Origin: an uncultured Lachnospiraceae bacterium
GTDB lineage: Bacteria > Bacillota > Clostridia > Lachnospirales > Lachnospiraceae
Direction of reading: 5' to 3'
Assembly (NCBI GenBank): GCA_910577645.1
Contig: CAJTOL010000007.1
Location: 1-64,000, forward strand
DNA: 64,000 bases
Shown here piece by piece: positions 52,295 to 60,672 of this stretch. The position numbers and the translations under genes were made by a program. Under the pieces are notes generated by a model. The model was not told the DNA's origin. It ran no database searches and worked only from the letters and a program-made list of their open reading frames with translations. Position 1 is the first letter of the stretch. Each line of letters starts with the position of its first letter.

Positions 52295-52318
52295 AAGGGG
52301 ATGCTGCGACATCCCCTT
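52295..52318 (-). terminator. Weak hairpin between rpoZ and rimO
   Basis: AAGGGGATG (52295-52303) pairs with CATCCCCTT (52310-52318) around a 6-base loop. On the minus strand only TTTCTT follows, so it may be an attenuator rather than a full stop. Confidence 0.5.
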
Positions 52319-52326
52319 ACGCCTAC

Positions 52327-52581
52327 TTATTGATTGTCCTCCTCCGGAAGCTCTTCTTCCCCTACAACCTTTACCTTTGTCTTATACAGCTCGTCAATTG
52401 CCATGGACAACGGCTTGCGGTTGCCTCCCGAAACCATAGGATCAGAGCCGCCGATAATCTGTCTTGCACGCTTTGCAGAGGCGATAACAATGGAATACCG
52501 GCTCTGTACCACCGGCTGCTCTCCCGGCTCTACCTCACTGTTTACTACATTAATTAAATCCGAATAGGATGGATGTAACAT
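52327..52581 (-). CDS. rpoZ: RNA polymerase omega subunit
   Basis: An 84-residue omega subunit, slightly longer than the core fold at its acidic C-terminus. Conserved block SRYSIVIASAKRARQI and the KPLSMAIDELYKTKV helix. AAAGGAG precedes ATG 52581. It follows gmk by 15 bases. Confidence 0.92.
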   Translation of the reverse strand: MLHPSYSDLINVVNSEVEPGEQPVVQSRYSIVIASAKRARQIIGGSDPMVSGGNRKPLSMAIDELYKTKVKVVGEEELPEEDNQ

Positions 52582-52596
52582 ATAAAAATCTCCTTT

Positions 52597-53223
52597 CTAT
52601 TGATTTATCTGTTGGAGCTCTGTCCGCATTTTCTTGATAAAGTCCTCCTGATTACAGGTGCGGCTGTGATGATCCTGGATAAGCTGATGCATCTGTCTTA
52701 CACACTCCTCTACCTTATCGTTAATCAGGATATAGTCATAGTTTTCTATGCCCTCCGCTTCCTCCAGCGCCCGTTTTAACCGGTTCTCAATTACCTCCTC
52801 CGGCTCGGTTCCCCGGCTGGTAAGCCGGTGCCGAAGCTCTGCTGCGCTGGGAGGCATTACAAAAAGAAGCAATGCCTGGGGAAACTGGCGTTTTATATTC
52901 AGCGCCCCCTGGATCTCAATCTCTAAAATAACATCTTTTCCAGCCTCCATCTGGCTTGTTACATATTCCCTGGGAGTCCCATAGTAGTTCTTCACATACT
53001 GGGCATACTCAATCAGCTGTCCGGCTTCTATCATTTCTTCAAACCGTTCCCTGCTGACAAAGAAGTAATCTCTCCCATCCTCCTCCCCTGGTCGTGGGGA
53101 ACGGGTGGTGGCGGAAATAGACAGGGCGTAATTGTCATACTGCTCCAGCAGCGCCTTCATCAACGTACCCTTTCCGGCGCCGGAGAATCCGGATACCACT
53201 GCCAGCACTCCTTTATTCATCAT
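52597..53223 (-). CDS. gmk: Guanylate kinase
   Basis: A 208-residue cytoplasmic kinase converting GMP to GDP. P-loop GFSGAGKGTLMKALL at residues ~12-26, GMP-binding SATTRSPRPGEEDGRDYFFV and the LRHRLTSRGTE lid region. TAGGAG site before two adjacent ATGs at 53223. The usual small remA-type gene (DUF370) between yicC and gmk is absent; the gap is only 33 bases. Confidence 0.95.
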   Translation of the reverse strand: MMNKGVLAVVSGFSGAGKGTLMKALLEQYDNYALSISATTRSPRPGEEDGRDYFFVSRERFEEMIEAGQLIEYAQYVKNYYGTPREYVTSQMEAGKDVILEIEIQGALNIKRQFPQALLLFVMPPSAAELRHRLTSRGTEPEEVIENRLKRALEEAEGIENYDYILINDKVEECVRQMHQLIQDHHSRTCNQEDFIKKMRTELQQINQ

Positions 53224-53256
53224 ATCTGTTCTCCTATAAGCCTTATTATATCCAAT

Positions 53257-54135
53257 TTATTCAATATTCTGAATCTGTTCCCTTACCTTTTCCACTTCAG
53301 TCTTTAAGGCAATGGCTCTCTGGGAAATCTCCAGATCATTGGCCTTGGAAAGAATCGTGTTTGCCTCCCGGTTCATCTCCTGGGCAATAAAATCCAGCTT
53401 ACGGCCAATGCCGCCTCCTTTGGTAAGCTCTTTTCTGGTATTGCTGATGTGGCTGCGAAGGCGGACCGTTTCCTCATCTACACAGATCTTATCTGCAAAA
53501 ATCGTAACCTCTGTGGCAATCCGGTTTTCATCTATAGAAGCTCCGGCCAGCAGCTCCTTTACCTTTTCCTCCAGCCTGGCCCTGTACTCTGCCAGCACCT
53601 GAGGGGAACGTTCCTCCACCTCAGACACCAGTGTCTCCATATAGTCAAGCTTTCCCAGCAGGTCTTTCTTTAAGTTTTCTCCTTCCAGAGTCCGGGTCTC
53701 TACGAACCGGTCCGAAGCCTGTCTTACAGCGTGAGAAAGAATTTTCCACATCTCTTCCTCATCCTCAGAAGCCTGCTCCATGGTAAGAACCTCCGGGCAC
53801 CGGGCCAAATCCGTCACTGTTACGGTATTGGCAAGGCCAAACTGCCGGGCCATGGCTCCATAGGCCTCCATATATTCCGCCGCCAGGCCGCTGTTGTACT
53901 TTAAGCACATCCGCCCTTCTGTATAGTCCTCATAACTGATAAAAACATCCACCTTGCCTCTCTGGATATAATCCTTTAACAGGGTCCGGATGCCGGCTTC
54001 AAAGTAATTAAACTTTTTAGGCATCTTGATGCTTAAATCCAGATACCGGTGATTGACGGCTTTCATCTCCACGGATATCTTGTAGCTGTCTGTCACCGTT
54101 TCAAATCTGCCGAAACCAGTCATGCTTTTTATCAT
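53257..54135 (-). CDS. YicC/YloC-family endoribonuclease
   Basis: A 292-residue protein of the YicC family, reported as endoribonucleases in other bacteria. Typical start MIKSMTGFGRFETVTDSYKI, AVNHRYLDLSIKMPKKF and the C-terminal IGRKLDFIAQEMNREANTIL. ATG 54135 has AGAGAGG 8 bases upstream; 19 further codons upstream are without a site. First gene of the yicC-gmk-rpoZ-rimO-pgsA-cinA run. Confidence 0.9.
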   Translation of the reverse strand: MIKSMTGFGRFETVTDSYKISVEMKAVNHRYLDLSIKMPKKFNYFEAGIRTLLKDYIQRGKVDVFISYEDYTEGRMCLKYNSGLAAEYMEAYGAMARQFGLANTVTVTDLARCPEVLTMEQASEDEEEMWKILSHAVRQASDRFVETRTLEGENLKKDLLGKLDYMETLVSEVEERSPQVLAEYRARLEEKVKELLAGASIDENRIATEVTIFADKICVDEETVRLRSHISNTRKELTKGGGIGRKLDFIAQEMNREANTILSKANDLEISQRAIALKTEVEKVREQIQNIE

Positions 54136-54180
54136 GCCGTTTGCCTCTCTTTCACCATGGCTTTTCCCATAGATATTTCC

Positions 54181-54209
54181 ATTATAAGGCAAAGGTTATG
54201 TCAAGTCAA
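54181..54209 (-). promoter_or_regulatory. Promoter of the yicC-gmk-rpoZ operon
   Basis: On the minus strand TTGACT (54204-54209), 17 bases and a perfect TATAAT (54181-54186) lie about 46 bases before the yicC start. A plus-strand TATACT at 54240-54245 probably serves the divergent gene at 54280. Confidence 0.75.
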
Positions 54210-54279
54210 TAAAACATTTCATTATCAGAAAATCTGTGGTATACTACAAACAGTTTAGATAGATGAAAGGAGCATCCCC

Positions 54280-56022
54280 ATGGCTTTTGACGGAATCGTA
54301 ATTGCAAATCTGGTCCATGATTTAAAATACGCCATAGAAGGCGGACGCATTTCAAAAATCGCTCAGCCGGAGAAGGACGAGCTGCTGTTTCAGATAAAAA
54401 AGGACGGAAATTCTGTAAGGCTTCTGGCTTCCGCCAGCGCAAGCCTTCCTCTAGTTTATCTCACCGACACCAACAAGCCAAGTCCTATGGTGGCCCCCAA
54501 TTTCTGTATGCTGTTGAGAAAGCATATCGGAAGCGCCCGGATTGTGTCCGTGTCCCAGCCAGGCCTGGAGCGGATTATTGAATTTACCCTGGAGCATTTA
54601 GACGAGATGGGGGATGTATGCCGCAAACGGCTTATTATTGAGATTATGGGAAAGCACAGCAATATTATTTTCTGTAAAGAGGACGGCACTATTTTAGACA
54701 GCATCAAACACGTTTCGGCCCAGGTCAGTTCTGTCCGCGAGGTGCTGCCCGGAAGAATGTACTTTATTCCTCAGACTGTGGAAAAGGCCGATCCCTTTAC
54801 TGTAACCCCTGAGGCTTTTTCCGCCGTTATGTCCCGGACTCCTATGCCCCTTCAGAAGGCCCTGTACAACCGTTTTACCGGTATCAGTCCCATTATTGCA
54901 GAAGAGCTTTGCCACCTGGCCTTTTTAAATCCGGATAAAGCGGCCGTGGACCTGACAGAAGATGAAATTCTTCACCTTTACCGGACTCTCACTCTTATGA
55001 TGGAAGATGTGGCAGAGGGCAATTTTACCCCCAATATTGTCTATGATGGCGAAACCCCGGTAGAGTTTTCTTCCCTCCCCCTGACCTGTTTTGACAGCTC
55101 CCGTTTTAAGCGCCGGGAATCCGGCTCCATCAGCCAGGTTCTCAGAACCTACTATTCCTCCAGAGAGACTATCACCCGGATCCGCCAGAAATCCGTGGAC
55201 CTGCGCCGTATCGTCCAAACTGCCTTAGAGCGCAATTATAAAAAATATGATCTCCAGCTAAAACAGTTAAAGGACACGGAAAAGCGGGAAAAATACCGGA
55301 TCTACGGCGAACTGTTAAACACCTATGGCTATGAGCTTTCCGGCGGGGAAAAAGAGTTTAAATGCCTCAATTACTATACCAATGAGGAGATCCGCATCCC
55401 CCTAGATCCTCAGCTTTCGGCGAAAGAAAATGCCATAAAGCATTTTGACAAATACAATAAGCTAAAGCGCACCTTTGATGCCCTAAGCGGCCTTATTAAG
55501 GAAACGAAAGGGGAAATCGACCACTTGGAATCCGTAAGCGCCGCCCTGGATATCGCCCTTCAGGAAAATGACCTGGTGGAAATCAAAGAGGAATTAATGG
55601 AGTATGGCTACATCAAAAAGCGCCGGGCCGGGGACAAGCGCCCCAAGATTACCAGCCGCCCCTTCCACTATCTCTCCAGCGACGGGTTCCATATTTACGT
55701 GGGAAAAAATAATTATCAGAATGAAGATTTGACCTTTAAGGTGGCTAACGGAGGCGACTGGTGGTTCCACGCCAAGGGAATCCCCGGCTCCCATGTCATT
55801 GTAAAAACCGAGGGAAAGGAACTGCCTGACCGGGTATTTGAGGAAGCCGGAGCCCTGGCTGCCTGGTATTCCAAGGCCCGGGACAACGACAAAGTGGAAA
55901 TCGACTACATTCAACGCAAAAATATCCGCAAAGTCGCAGGCGCAGCGCCGGGATTTGTAATTTACCATACCAACTATTCTCTGGTGGCCACCCCTTCCTG
56001 CGGATTTACAGAGTTGGAATAA
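54280..56022 (+). CDS. rqcH: NFACT-family ribosome-quality-control protein (RqcH / fibronectin-binding type)
   Basis: A 580-residue NFACT protein. N-terminal NFACT-N with MAFDGIVIANLVHDL, a central coiled-coil region (residues ~300-430, Lys/Glu-rich) and the C-terminal NFACT-R domain with DWWFHAKGIPGSHVIV, the family hallmark. Bacterial RqcH adds Ala tails to stalled nascent chains on large ribosomal subunits; older annotation calls it fibronectin-binding. AAAGGAG lies 7 bases before ATG 54280. Confidence 0.92.
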   Translation: MAFDGIVIANLVHDLKYAIEGGRISKIAQPEKDELLFQIKKDGNSVRLLASASASLPLVYLTDTNKPSPMVAPNFCMLLRKHIGSARIVSVSQPGLERIIEFTLEHLDEMGDVCRKRLIIEIMGKHSNIIFCKEDGTILDSIKHVSAQVSSVREVLPGRMYFIPQTVEKADPFTVTPEAFSAVMSRTPMPLQKALYNRFTGISPIIAEELCHLAFLNPDKAAVDLTEDEILHLYRTLTLMMEDVAEGNFTPNIVYDGETPVEFSSLPLTCFDSSRFKRRESGSISQVLRTYYSSRETITRIRQKSVDLRRIVQTALERNYKKYDLQLKQLKDTEKREKYRIYGELLNTYGYELSGGEKEFKCLNYYTNEEIRIPLDPQLSAKENAIKHFDKYNKLKRTFDALSGLIKETKGEIDHLESVSAALDIALQENDLVEIKEELMEYGYIKKRRAGDKRPKITSRPFHYLSSDGFHIYVGKNNYQNEDLTFKVANGGDWWFHAKGIPGSHVIVKTEGKELPDRVFEEAGALAAWYSKARDNDKVEIDYIQRKNIRKVAGAAPGFVIYHTNYSLVATPSCGFTELE

Positions 56023-56053
56023 GAAGGTTATTATCCAGGTATTCTTTTATTTA

Positions 56054-56122
56054 AAAGGGATGCTGAAAAATGAACTCGGCGATTATAAAAATCCGTCCTA
56101 TTTCATTTTCCAACATCCCTTT
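56054..56122. terminator. Terminator after rqcH
   Basis: AAAGGGATG (56054-56062) pairs with CATCCCTTT (56114-56122), extended inside by a second block (TGAAAAATGA with TCATTTTCCA). A GTTTGTG run follows. Confidence 0.7.
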
Positions 56123-56170
56123 GTTTGTGTCACGCCGCCACATTTGCGCGGTGAGAAATGGCGTCTATAC

Positions 56171-56256
56171 TCAGCACTGTGTCTCCCGAATCATTTGCAG
56201 CTTCACCCCGTCAGGGCCGGTAAGGAAAAAGCACTCCCTCCTTTTGTTAGGATATC
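56171..56256 (-). pseudogene. C-terminal remnant of a VOC/glyoxalase-family gene
   Basis: On the minus strand, starting inside the last codons of the GH2 gene but in another frame, about 27 codons read GYPNKRRECFFLTGPDG then VKLQMIRETQC and stop at 56171. This matches the usual last strand of glyoxalase/bleomycin-resistance proteins (FFLTGPDG...IRE). No upstream part is present, so it is a remnant fused to the end of the GH2 gene region. Confidence 0.5.
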
Positions 56257-57971
56257 CATAAATCCTGAATATCCTTTATCTGTTTCGGATCGAATTTGTA
56301 CTGATGATCCTCTGTCAAAAGCCCGTTTATCTCCTGTTCTACATCGGCAAGCTGAGTATAACAATAGCCGCAAATTAATTCCGACTGGCCGATTGCCTCC
56401 ATAATCCGCCCGAACTCTTCCAGAAAGCCGGATTTCTCCACGGAAGTATATCCCCAGCCTTCATTATCCTCTGTAATGGAAATTCCGCCTAATTCCGTCA
56501 GCATTACCGGCTGACCCTTGTAAGAAGTCCCTTGGGCAAACACAGGCTTTTCTACGATGTCATCTAAACGCTCCACGGATTTTAAACACCTGGCAAACCG
56601 TTCCTGCTGCCTTTTATCCTCCTTTCTCCCGTGCTGGTAAGAATGGAAGGCACAGATATCCGTATCCGTCATCTCCCACCCGTCATTGGAAATCACCAGC
56701 CTGGTATCATCCAGGCTATGGGCCAGATAATAAAGGGACTTGGCAAAGGCTTGCTGCTGCCGGCTGCCGCCAATCTGCGGCACACCCCAGCTCTCATTTA
56801 ACATTCCCCAAACCAGGATGGAAGGATGGTTGTAATCCCGCAGGATCACATCTGTCCACTCTTTTAAAAAGGCCGCCGCTGCCTGGGGCGTGTAAACCCA
56901 AAAGCTTGCCATAGCTTCCCAGACAATAAATCCCAGCTTATCCGCCCAGTATAAAAATCTGGGATCCTCTACTTTTTCATGCTTGCGGCATCCGTTGAAC
57001 CCCATAGCCTTGGCTTTTTTTATGTCTTCTATGTAGGCATTGTCGTCCGGAGCCGTAATCAGGCTTTCCTTCCAGTACCCCTGATCCAAAACCAGTTTCT
57101 GGTAACAGGGCTTATGGTTTAAATAAACCCTGCCGTTTTTCACCTCCACCTTTCTCATTCCAAAATAAGAAACTATCTGATCTAAGGGATTGTCCCCTCC
57201 GCCTGCCGTCATTACCACATCATACAAATTAGGCTCCTGGGGAGACCAGTAAGCCCCGGTAAAGTGAAAAGAGCCGTTAAGGGCCTTTTTCTGAAACACA
57301 TCCACAATAATGGTTTGCTGATAATCTTTTGCCGCCATGCTCCCGGAGAAAACCGGCTTGTTTTTCAGGGAAATGGAAATATCCACCTTGCATGGAAGAA
57401 CGCTTGACCGGGACAGGCAGTAATCGATCCGGACGGTTCCCTCATCGATATCCGGAGTAAAATGAATCCACTCAAAGCTGGTTTCCTTCACTGGCTCCAT
57501 CCATACGGTCTGCCAGATTCCGGTGCTGGGAGTATACCAGATAAACCGGGACTCCTCCTCCCAAAACTGTTTTCCCCTGGCAATCTTCTCATCCTTCAGC
57601 CAATCCTCTGCCTCCACCCGGATCACCTCTTCTTTCCAGGAAAGCAGATCTGTTATATCCAGACTGAACGGGGTCTGTCCCCCTGTATGGCTCCCGGCAA
57701 GCGCGCCATTGACCCACACCCGGCACTGGTAATCTACTGCGCCGAAATTCAATTTTATCCTTCGCCCCTTCCATTCCTCCGGAACAGACACCCGGCGCTC
57801 ATAAACTACCTGATCCTGGGTAATGCGCTGTCCCACAGTGCTCATGGCGCTCTGACATACATAAGGAACCTCTATGGTACAGGCCTTCCCGCCTGCAAAG
57901 AAGTCCCAGGTTCCGTTTAAATTCAGCCATTCTTTCCGGACAAAATCCGGGCGCGGGTATTCTTTTCTCAT
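56247..57971 (-). CDS. Glycoside hydrolase family 2 protein
   Basis: A 574-residue glycosidase of the beta-galactosidase/beta-glucuronidase fold without signal peptide, so cytoplasmic. N-terminal sugar-binding domain (FVRKEWLNLNGTWDFFAGG; LNFGAVDYQCRVWVNG), a central Ig-like domain and a TIM barrel with acid/base E393 in WGMLNESWGV and nucleophile E493 in MLTELGGIS. At 574 residues it is shorter than LacZ and near GUS-like members. GGAGGAGAC precedes ATG 57971. It stands alone, so the substrate is open. Confidence 0.9.
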   Translation of the reverse strand: MRKEYPRPDFVRKEWLNLNGTWDFFAGGKACTIEVPYVCQSAMSTVGQRITQDQVVYERRVSVPEEWKGRRIKLNFGAVDYQCRVWVNGALAGSHTGGQTPFSLDITDLLSWKEEVIRVEAEDWLKDEKIARGKQFWEEESRFIWYTPSTGIWQTVWMEPVKETSFEWIHFTPDIDEGTVRIDYCLSRSSVLPCKVDISISLKNKPVFSGSMAAKDYQQTIIVDVFQKKALNGSFHFTGAYWSPQEPNLYDVVMTAGGGDNPLDQIVSYFGMRKVEVKNGRVYLNHKPCYQKLVLDQGYWKESLITAPDDNAYIEDIKKAKAMGFNGCRKHEKVEDPRFLYWADKLGFIVWEAMASFWVYTPQAAAAFLKEWTDVILRDYNHPSILVWGMLNESWGVPQIGGSRQQQAFAKSLYYLAHSLDDTRLVISNDGWEMTDTDICAFHSYQHGRKEDKRQQERFARCLKSVERLDDIVEKPVFAQGTSYKGQPVMLTELGGISITEDNEGWGYTSVEKSGFLEEFGRIMEAIGQSELICGYCYTQLADVEQEINGLLTEDHQYKFDPKQIKDIQDLWIS

Positions 57972-58060
57972 GTCTCCTCCTGTTTGGCAGTTTTTACTAT
58001 TCTTTCAGCCACTCTTCAATTATACAAGTATGACCTTTCCTCTCGTCATAATTATAGCTA

Positions 58061-58640
58061 TTAAAAGAATATTTCCTTATTGGGAATAAATACTGTACCG
58101 TCTTTTTTATTATAGGTTAAATATCCCAAATGGATCAAAAGTGTAAGGACATCATCCTTTCCCAAAAATGTAGTCATATCATTTTGAAATTGGCGGATAT
58201 TAATCTTACAGCATCCCCCACTCAGCATTTTTACAACTGCCTTCTTAAGACCATCAAAGTCCATATCAATATAAATCTTTAATGCTTCATACGTTTCCGT
58301 GCCAGTCCAATAACTTTGGAACACCTTCCACATCAATGCATCTACCACAGATTTTGGGTTATAAATATGGAGATTTCCCAAACGATACCCATCATACCAA
58401 GTTTCCATCTCCTCGTAATCTCCACCATACTGGATACACTTTTCCTGCACTCTGGAAATTCCTGTGCCAGCTCCAGGATCACATTATTTTCAATTCTGGA
58501 AATAAACCGATCTAAATCCCTTTTTGTCTCCAAAAAGCGCTGAACATCCAGCCGAATTATGTTGATTCAAATGATATCTGTAATAATCCTCTTTTTCTAT
58601 ATTCAGCCCTGTAAACAGTTCACCAGAATCCCTTCTTCAA
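58061..58640 (-). pseudogene. Broken AAA-ATPase-like / PD-(D/E)XK_9 family gene
   Basis: Two frames together resemble a common clostridial family with an AAA-like N-terminus and a nuclease-like C-terminus. Reading the minus strand: a piece like ELFTGLNIEKEDYYRYHLNQ, then in another frame FLETKRDLDRFISRIENNVI, then in a third VQEKCIQYGGDYEEMETWYD and YRLGNLHIYNPKSVVDAL. The Walker A part, an internal stretch and the end (after IPNKEIFF) are missing. It directly follows the TOPRIM-like gene. Confidence 0.7.
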
Positions 58641-58644
58641 TTTT

Positions 58645-59322
58645 TTATAACTCCTTCATAAAGTCTTTAAAATAGCGGTAGGAATGAATATGACCGGTCT
58701 CTTCTAACCGCCCATCCATCTCATCAATATATTCTTTTGTTGTAACATGTTTTACCTGGCTGACGGAATAGGTTTTGCCGCTTTCATTTAGCATCTTTTT
58801 CAGATACTTTTTGGAATACCCGCCAATACTGCTTTCCTCCTCGGGAGCCTGCATTTTTTCCGGATCCTCCTCTGATACATTATAATGGGCCCCATAGGGT
58901 TTAAATTCGCTGCTGTATACGGAAGGAAAGGCTTTTCTGTTTCCCAAAAACCAGGTTTCTAAACACATGGTCTGCAGAATTATCGTAAATTCAATCTTCA
59001 TACCCCCATGTTTTACCAGCTCCTGCACTGTCCGAAAGTGGGTAGCTGCTTCATTTCCGTAGTAATCCGTATCCAGACACACCACCAAACGATGGATTTG
59101 GGAGTTATGAGTCCGGTTAAATTCTATAATGTCCTCAATGGCCGGTTCGATTTTATTATACAGGCTGGGGATTCCCTGCCCGCTGAACATATAGTAAGAA
59201 TTTTCTGAAATATCATCAAGCCGTTTTACCTGTTGGTATTCCGGATGATAGGCGGCTATCAGCTTTGGGTAAACCTTCATTTCTGTAGACTTCCCCTCTA
59301 CCAGCATATAAAAATTCATCAT
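58645..59322 (-). CDS. TOPRIM-like partner of the neighbouring ATPase
   Basis: A 225-residue protein. FYMLVEGKSTEMKVYPKLI (Glu at residue ~9) and HRLVVCLDTDYYGNEAATHF (D84-x-D86) give the E ... DxD pattern of TOPRIM-type or RloB-like nucleases. Residues ~150-175 are acidic. The ORF is open to 59340, but AGAGGT just upstream of the ATGs at 59322/59319 makes these the likely starts. It lies directly after the ATPase gene, as in PARIS-type (AriA/AriB) and other ATPase + effector antiphage pairs. Exact family not certain. Confidence 0.6.
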   Translation of the reverse strand: MMNFYMLVEGKSTEMKVYPKLIAAYHPEYQQVKRLDDISENSYYMFSGQGIPSLYNKIEPAIEDIIEFNRTHNSQIHRLVVCLDTDYYGNEAATHFRTVQELVKHGGMKIEFTIILQTMCLETWFLGNRKAFPSVYSSEFKPYGAHYNVSEEDPEKMQAPEEESSIGGYSKKYLKKMLNESGKTYSVSQVKHVTTKEYIDEMDGRLEETGHIHSYRYFKDFMKEL

Positions 59323-59336
59323 TTGTACCTCTGAAA

Positions 59337-60446
59337 TCACTCATATTGCAGCCGGTTTACTAATTGTAAATAAGCGTCATGGCGGGACCTTCCCAAGGCC
59401 ATTTCATCTGAGCGGTACGCTTTTACCACCTGCTCCTTTCTCTGCACAATCATCCAATTATCCATAGGGATTGCATTAATAATATACGGATGGTGGCTGG
59501 TGGCCAGAATCTGAATATCGGAACGGCCGTTTATAATAAAGTCGCTGACGCTTTCAATACAGTTTACCCCCAGGCCGTTTTCCAGCTCGTCAATTAAAAC
59601 CACTGCGTTACGCGGCATGATTTTCATTTTTATTAGGATCCACAGTGTTTTCAGCATTCCGGAAGAAATCTCTTTTTGCAGAATCCAGTTGTCCTTTACC
59701 CGAATGGCAATCATGTACTCTTTTCTCTCATCCTGCAAATACGAAATCTCTTCGACCTCCGGAAATATTTCCTGGTAAAGCTCTAAAAGCTCCTGGGACA
59801 TCTCCCGGTAATTTTCCGGATCTACATTTTTCAGGATTCCATATTGGTCAAAGGGCGACAAAGTTACCACAGGAATATCCTGTATGGGAGAGATATGATG
59901 CTCCTTATATAAACTGCAAAATGCCTCATAAACATCCGGATACATAGAACCCATCATATCTCGCTCAAACATCCGCATATATATTTTTTGAAATTCCTCA
60001 TAAATGAATCCTATCTTTTTTTCCATCCGGTACTGGGAAATCAGGCTCTCATTTTCTTTAGGCTGAGGCAGCAGGCTGTAATTCAAAAGCTTCAACTTAT
60101 CCTTGCTTTTTTCTATAACAACGTCCCCGTCGACCGTAAGCCTTTCCTCTTTAATAACCGCATTGGACTCTTCTGCATTCACATGAATCTGGGGCACATA
60201 ATCCACCTTAATCTGCCAGCAGCACTCAAGATTTTCTATGGAAAATTTCAATTCTGCTTCAAAAGGGATTTGAATATTCTTCTTGGTTCCCACAGCTAAT
60301 TTGCAGACACTATTTACAGCCTCTAAAATCCTTGTCTTTCCCATCCCGGAATTTCCCACAAGCAGCGTCTTTCCATGCTGGAATTTAACATGATCAATAA
60401 CGAATCCGCTGTTTAACTCCTTATACCATATCTCTTTAATAAACAC
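59337..60446 (-). CDS. AAA15/OLD-like ABC-type ATPase
   Basis: A 369-residue ATPase. Walker A VGNSGMGKT at residues 30-38, a signature-like EISSGMLKTLWIL (residues 259-271), Walker B NAVVLIDELENGLG (280-293) and a switch His in LATSHHPYII (~314-323). The middle holds a long insertion. This is the layout of AAA15 ATPases in antiphage and DNA-repair modules. Start GTG 60446 with AGAGGTGA upstream. It has its own promoter at 60503 and is followed directly by the TOPRIM-like gene. Confidence 0.75.
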   Translation of the reverse strand: MFIKEIWYKELNSGFVIDHVKFQHGKTLLVGNSGMGKTRILEAVNSVCKLAVGTKKNIQIPFEAELKFSIENLECCWQIKVDYVPQIHVNAEESNAVIKEERLTVDGDVVIEKSKDKLKLLNYSLLPQPKENESLISQYRMEKKIGFIYEEFQKIYMRMFERDMMGSMYPDVYEAFCSLYKEHHISPIQDIPVVTLSPFDQYGILKNVDPENYREMSQELLELYQEIFPEVEEISYLQDERKEYMIAIRVKDNWILQKEISSGMLKTLWILIKMKIMPRNAVVLIDELENGLGVNCIESVSDFIINGRSDIQILATSHHPYIINAIPMDNWMIVQRKEQVVKAYRSDEMALGRSRHDAYLQLVNRLQYE

Positions 60447-60502
60447 TCAAATCACCTCTCATACCGGATAAACTCTAAACGTTTATGAAACGCCCTGCCC
60501 TA

Positions 60503-60531
60503 ATTATACGCAATCTGCAAATAGATAGCAA
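60503..60531 (-). promoter_or_regulatory. Promoter of the ATPase/TOPRIM pair
   Basis: On the minus strand TTGCTA (60526-60531), 17 bases and a perfect TATAAT (60503-60508) lie about 57 bases before the GTG start. Confidence 0.65.
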
Positions 60532-60548
60532 GAAATTTGTACTATAAA

Positions 60549-60600
60549 TGAGACCATAGAAAACAGGAGAGTCTCACCCCAAGTGTTTCCTATGGTCTCA
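60549..60600. repeat. 17-bp inverted repeat between serS and the ATPase gene
   Basis: TGAGACCATAGAAAACA (60549-60565) pairs with TGTTTCCTATGGTCTCA (60584-60600) with one mismatch. No T-run follows on either strand, so it is a poor terminator; it may be an operator, a remnant of a miniature element, or an RNA structure at the end of the serS transcript. Confidence 0.6.
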
Positions 60601-60672
60601 TTGAAATGTTTGGCGCAATGGGCTTTGGATGGAATATGCGGCCTGAATCTTCTGATTAAGCCTTTGCTTGCA

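Noticed and set aside
60447..60672. Retron-type non-coding RNA before the ATPase gene
   Set aside because: No reverse transcriptase is present and the dyad is too short for an msr-msd RNA.
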